Shown piece after piece: positions 4,745 to 5,559 of a stretch of 5,559 nt of DNA. Both the position numbers and the translations under genes were made by a program. Each line of letters begins with the position of its first letter. The first letter of the stretch is position 1. Under the pieces are notes generated by a model, which was given only the letters and a program-made list of their open reading frames with translations, had not been told where the DNA came from and made no database searches. The DNA comes from Desulfovibrio desulfuricans (lineage in GTDB: Bacteria > Desulfobacterota > Desulfovibrionia > Desulfovibrionales > Desulfovibrionaceae), in the NCBI GenBank assembly GCA_003251995.1, contig QKDT01000237.1:1-5559 (forward strand), read 5' to 3'.

Positions 4745-5559
4745 ATGAAAAAGAAAAAATCTCAACGCGGAGCGATTGGCGCTTCCGCCCACACCCCCGG
4801 CTTTCCCTCCCGCGAGGAACTGCTGGAGACCTTTTCCGCCCAGTCGCGCCCCTTGCGCGTGGACGGTCTTTTGCGCGTGCTTGGCCTTGCCCGCCGCGCC
4901 AAGGGCGACCTTGAAGCCATGCTGACCACGCTGGCAGAACAGGGTCGCCTGCTGCGCCTGCGCGGCGGCCTGTGGACTCGCCCCGAAACCCTCAAGCACC
5001 TTACGGGCCGTTTTACCGCGTTGCGCGACGGCGGGGGCTTTGTCAGCCCCATGCGCCCCGTAGATGAAGGCGAAAACAACCGCGACAGCAGGCTGGAATT
5101 TTCTGGCGCGCGCGATGTGTATATTCCCTCCGCGCAAACAGGTGAAGCCTGGCATCAGGATATTGTGCGCGTGGCCTTGACCCCCGGCGCGTCGCGTGGC
5201 CCATCGCCCGAAGGGCGCATCATCGAGATCATTGAACGCGGCCTCACGGAAATTCCCGCCCATGCGGCCCACCGCACAGGGCAAACACTTTTTTGCCGCC
5301 CGGCAGACGCGCGCCTTGGCGTAAATTTTAGTGTGGAACTGGCACAGGGCGAAACTCCCCCCGAACCAGGCACGCTGGTATTGCTGGCCCCAGTAAAGCG
5401 GCTGGCCTCTGACCTTTGGACGGCCCGCATCGTGGGCGACTACGGACGCGAAGACGACGTGGCAGTGCAGGAAGAGCTGGTCAAGCTCAACCATGAGGTG
5501 CCGCGCGACTTCCCCGCTGGCGCTCTGGCAGAAGCCCAAAACCTGCCCGCTGGCCCCAC
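4745..5559 (+). CDS. rnr: Ribonuclease R-type 3'-5' exoribonuclease, N-terminal part (3' end outside window)
   Basis: The frame is open from ATG 4745 to the window edge: 271 codons plus two bases, no stop. RNase R degrades structured RNA processively from the 3' end. After a Lys-rich start (KKKKSQR), residues 22-80 form a winged-helix-like region (REELLETF, LLRVLGLARRAKGDLEAMLTTL, GRLLRLRGGLW). Residues 85-165 resemble the first cold-shock/OB domain: LTGRFTALRDGGGFVSP, DVYIPSA, HQDIVRVAL and EGRIIEIIERG. Residues 180-235 fit the second OB domain, ending in WTARIVGDYG. The segment EELVKLNHEVPRDFP (243-257) matches the linker just before the RNB nuclease domain, whose catalytic aspartates lie beyond the window. 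RNase II is less likely given the winged-helix start and the EGRIIEIIERG block. The Shine-Dalgarno is weak (GGAA, 4737-4740). No promoter fits between the terminator at 4694-4729 and the ATG, so expression may depend on read-through from the BI-1 gene. Confidence 0.87.
   Translation, partial: MKKKKSQRGAIGASAHTPGFPSREELLETFSAQSRPLRVDGLLRVLGLARRAKGDLEAMLTTLAEQGRLLRLRGGLWTRPETLKHLTGRFTALRDGGGFVSPMRPVDEGENNRDSRLEFSGARDVYIPSAQTGEAWHQDIVRVALTPGASRGPSPEGRIIEIIERGLTEIPAHAAHRTGQTLFCRPADARLGVNFSVELAQGETPPEPGTLVLLAPVKRLASDLWTARIVGDYGREDDVAVQEELVKLNHEVPRDFPAGALAEAQNLPAGP

Noticed and set aside
4733..5539. Long open frame (268 codons) on the - strand opposite the RNase R gene
   Set aside because: It mirrors a GC-rich coding region. 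Its translation is Ala/Gly/Arg/His-rich with no recognisable domain, while the + strand frame has clear RNase R motifs and stays open to the edge.

Overview
The window looks like a stretch of core chromosome from a GC-rich, Gram-negative anaerobe, most plausibly a Desulfovibrio-like member of the Desulfobacterota. Three things point this way. The cell envelope genes are diderm-type: a SPOR protein, an MlaE permease and an exported cyclophilin. One gene is an Isf-type iron-sulfur flavoprotein, a family concentrated in strict anaerobes. The overall gene set and codon style also fit. This taxonomic call is an inference from protein character, not from a database search. I see no mobile element, tRNA, rRNA or CRISPR array.

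Layout. (1) Positions 1-1640, + strand: a tight cluster with the C-terminal part of a SPOR-domain protein (start outside the window), an MlaE-type lipid-transport permease and the Holliday-junction resolvase RuvC. Gaps are 9 and 6 bp, so this is probably one operon. (2) Positions 1779-2896: a divergent pair made of an Isf-like NAD(P)H/FMN flavoprotein on the - strand and an HxlR-family winged-helix regulator on the + strand. Their AT-rich 131-bp shared region carries both promoters and two copies of a 13-bp sequence that are good operator candidates. (3) Positions 2897-3567: a strong hairpin terminator and a second GC hairpin, then an exported peptidyl-prolyl isomerase (PpiA type) on the - strand. 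(4) Positions 3568-3949: a 382-bp divergent control region with no credible gene. (5) Positions 3950-4654, + strand: a seven-helix Bax-inhibitor-1 family membrane protein, followed by a clear intrinsic terminator. (6) Positions 4745-5559, + strand: the N-terminal half of an RNase R-type exoribonuclease that runs off the window.

The genes do not form one pathway. The only self-contained functional unit is the flavoprotein/HxlR pair. It reads as a small stress- or electrophile-responsive redox module: the regulator has the family's conserved N-terminal cysteine, and repeated sites lie over both promoters. The rest is envelope maintenance (SPOR, MlaE, PpiA, BI-1), DNA repair (RuvC) and RNA turnover (RNase R). 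I did not find a convincing undescribed multi-gene system. The items most worth a second look are the duplicated operator, the same-frame mlaE/ruvC junction with no ribosome-binding site, and the terminator only 15 nt upstream of the RNase R start codon.
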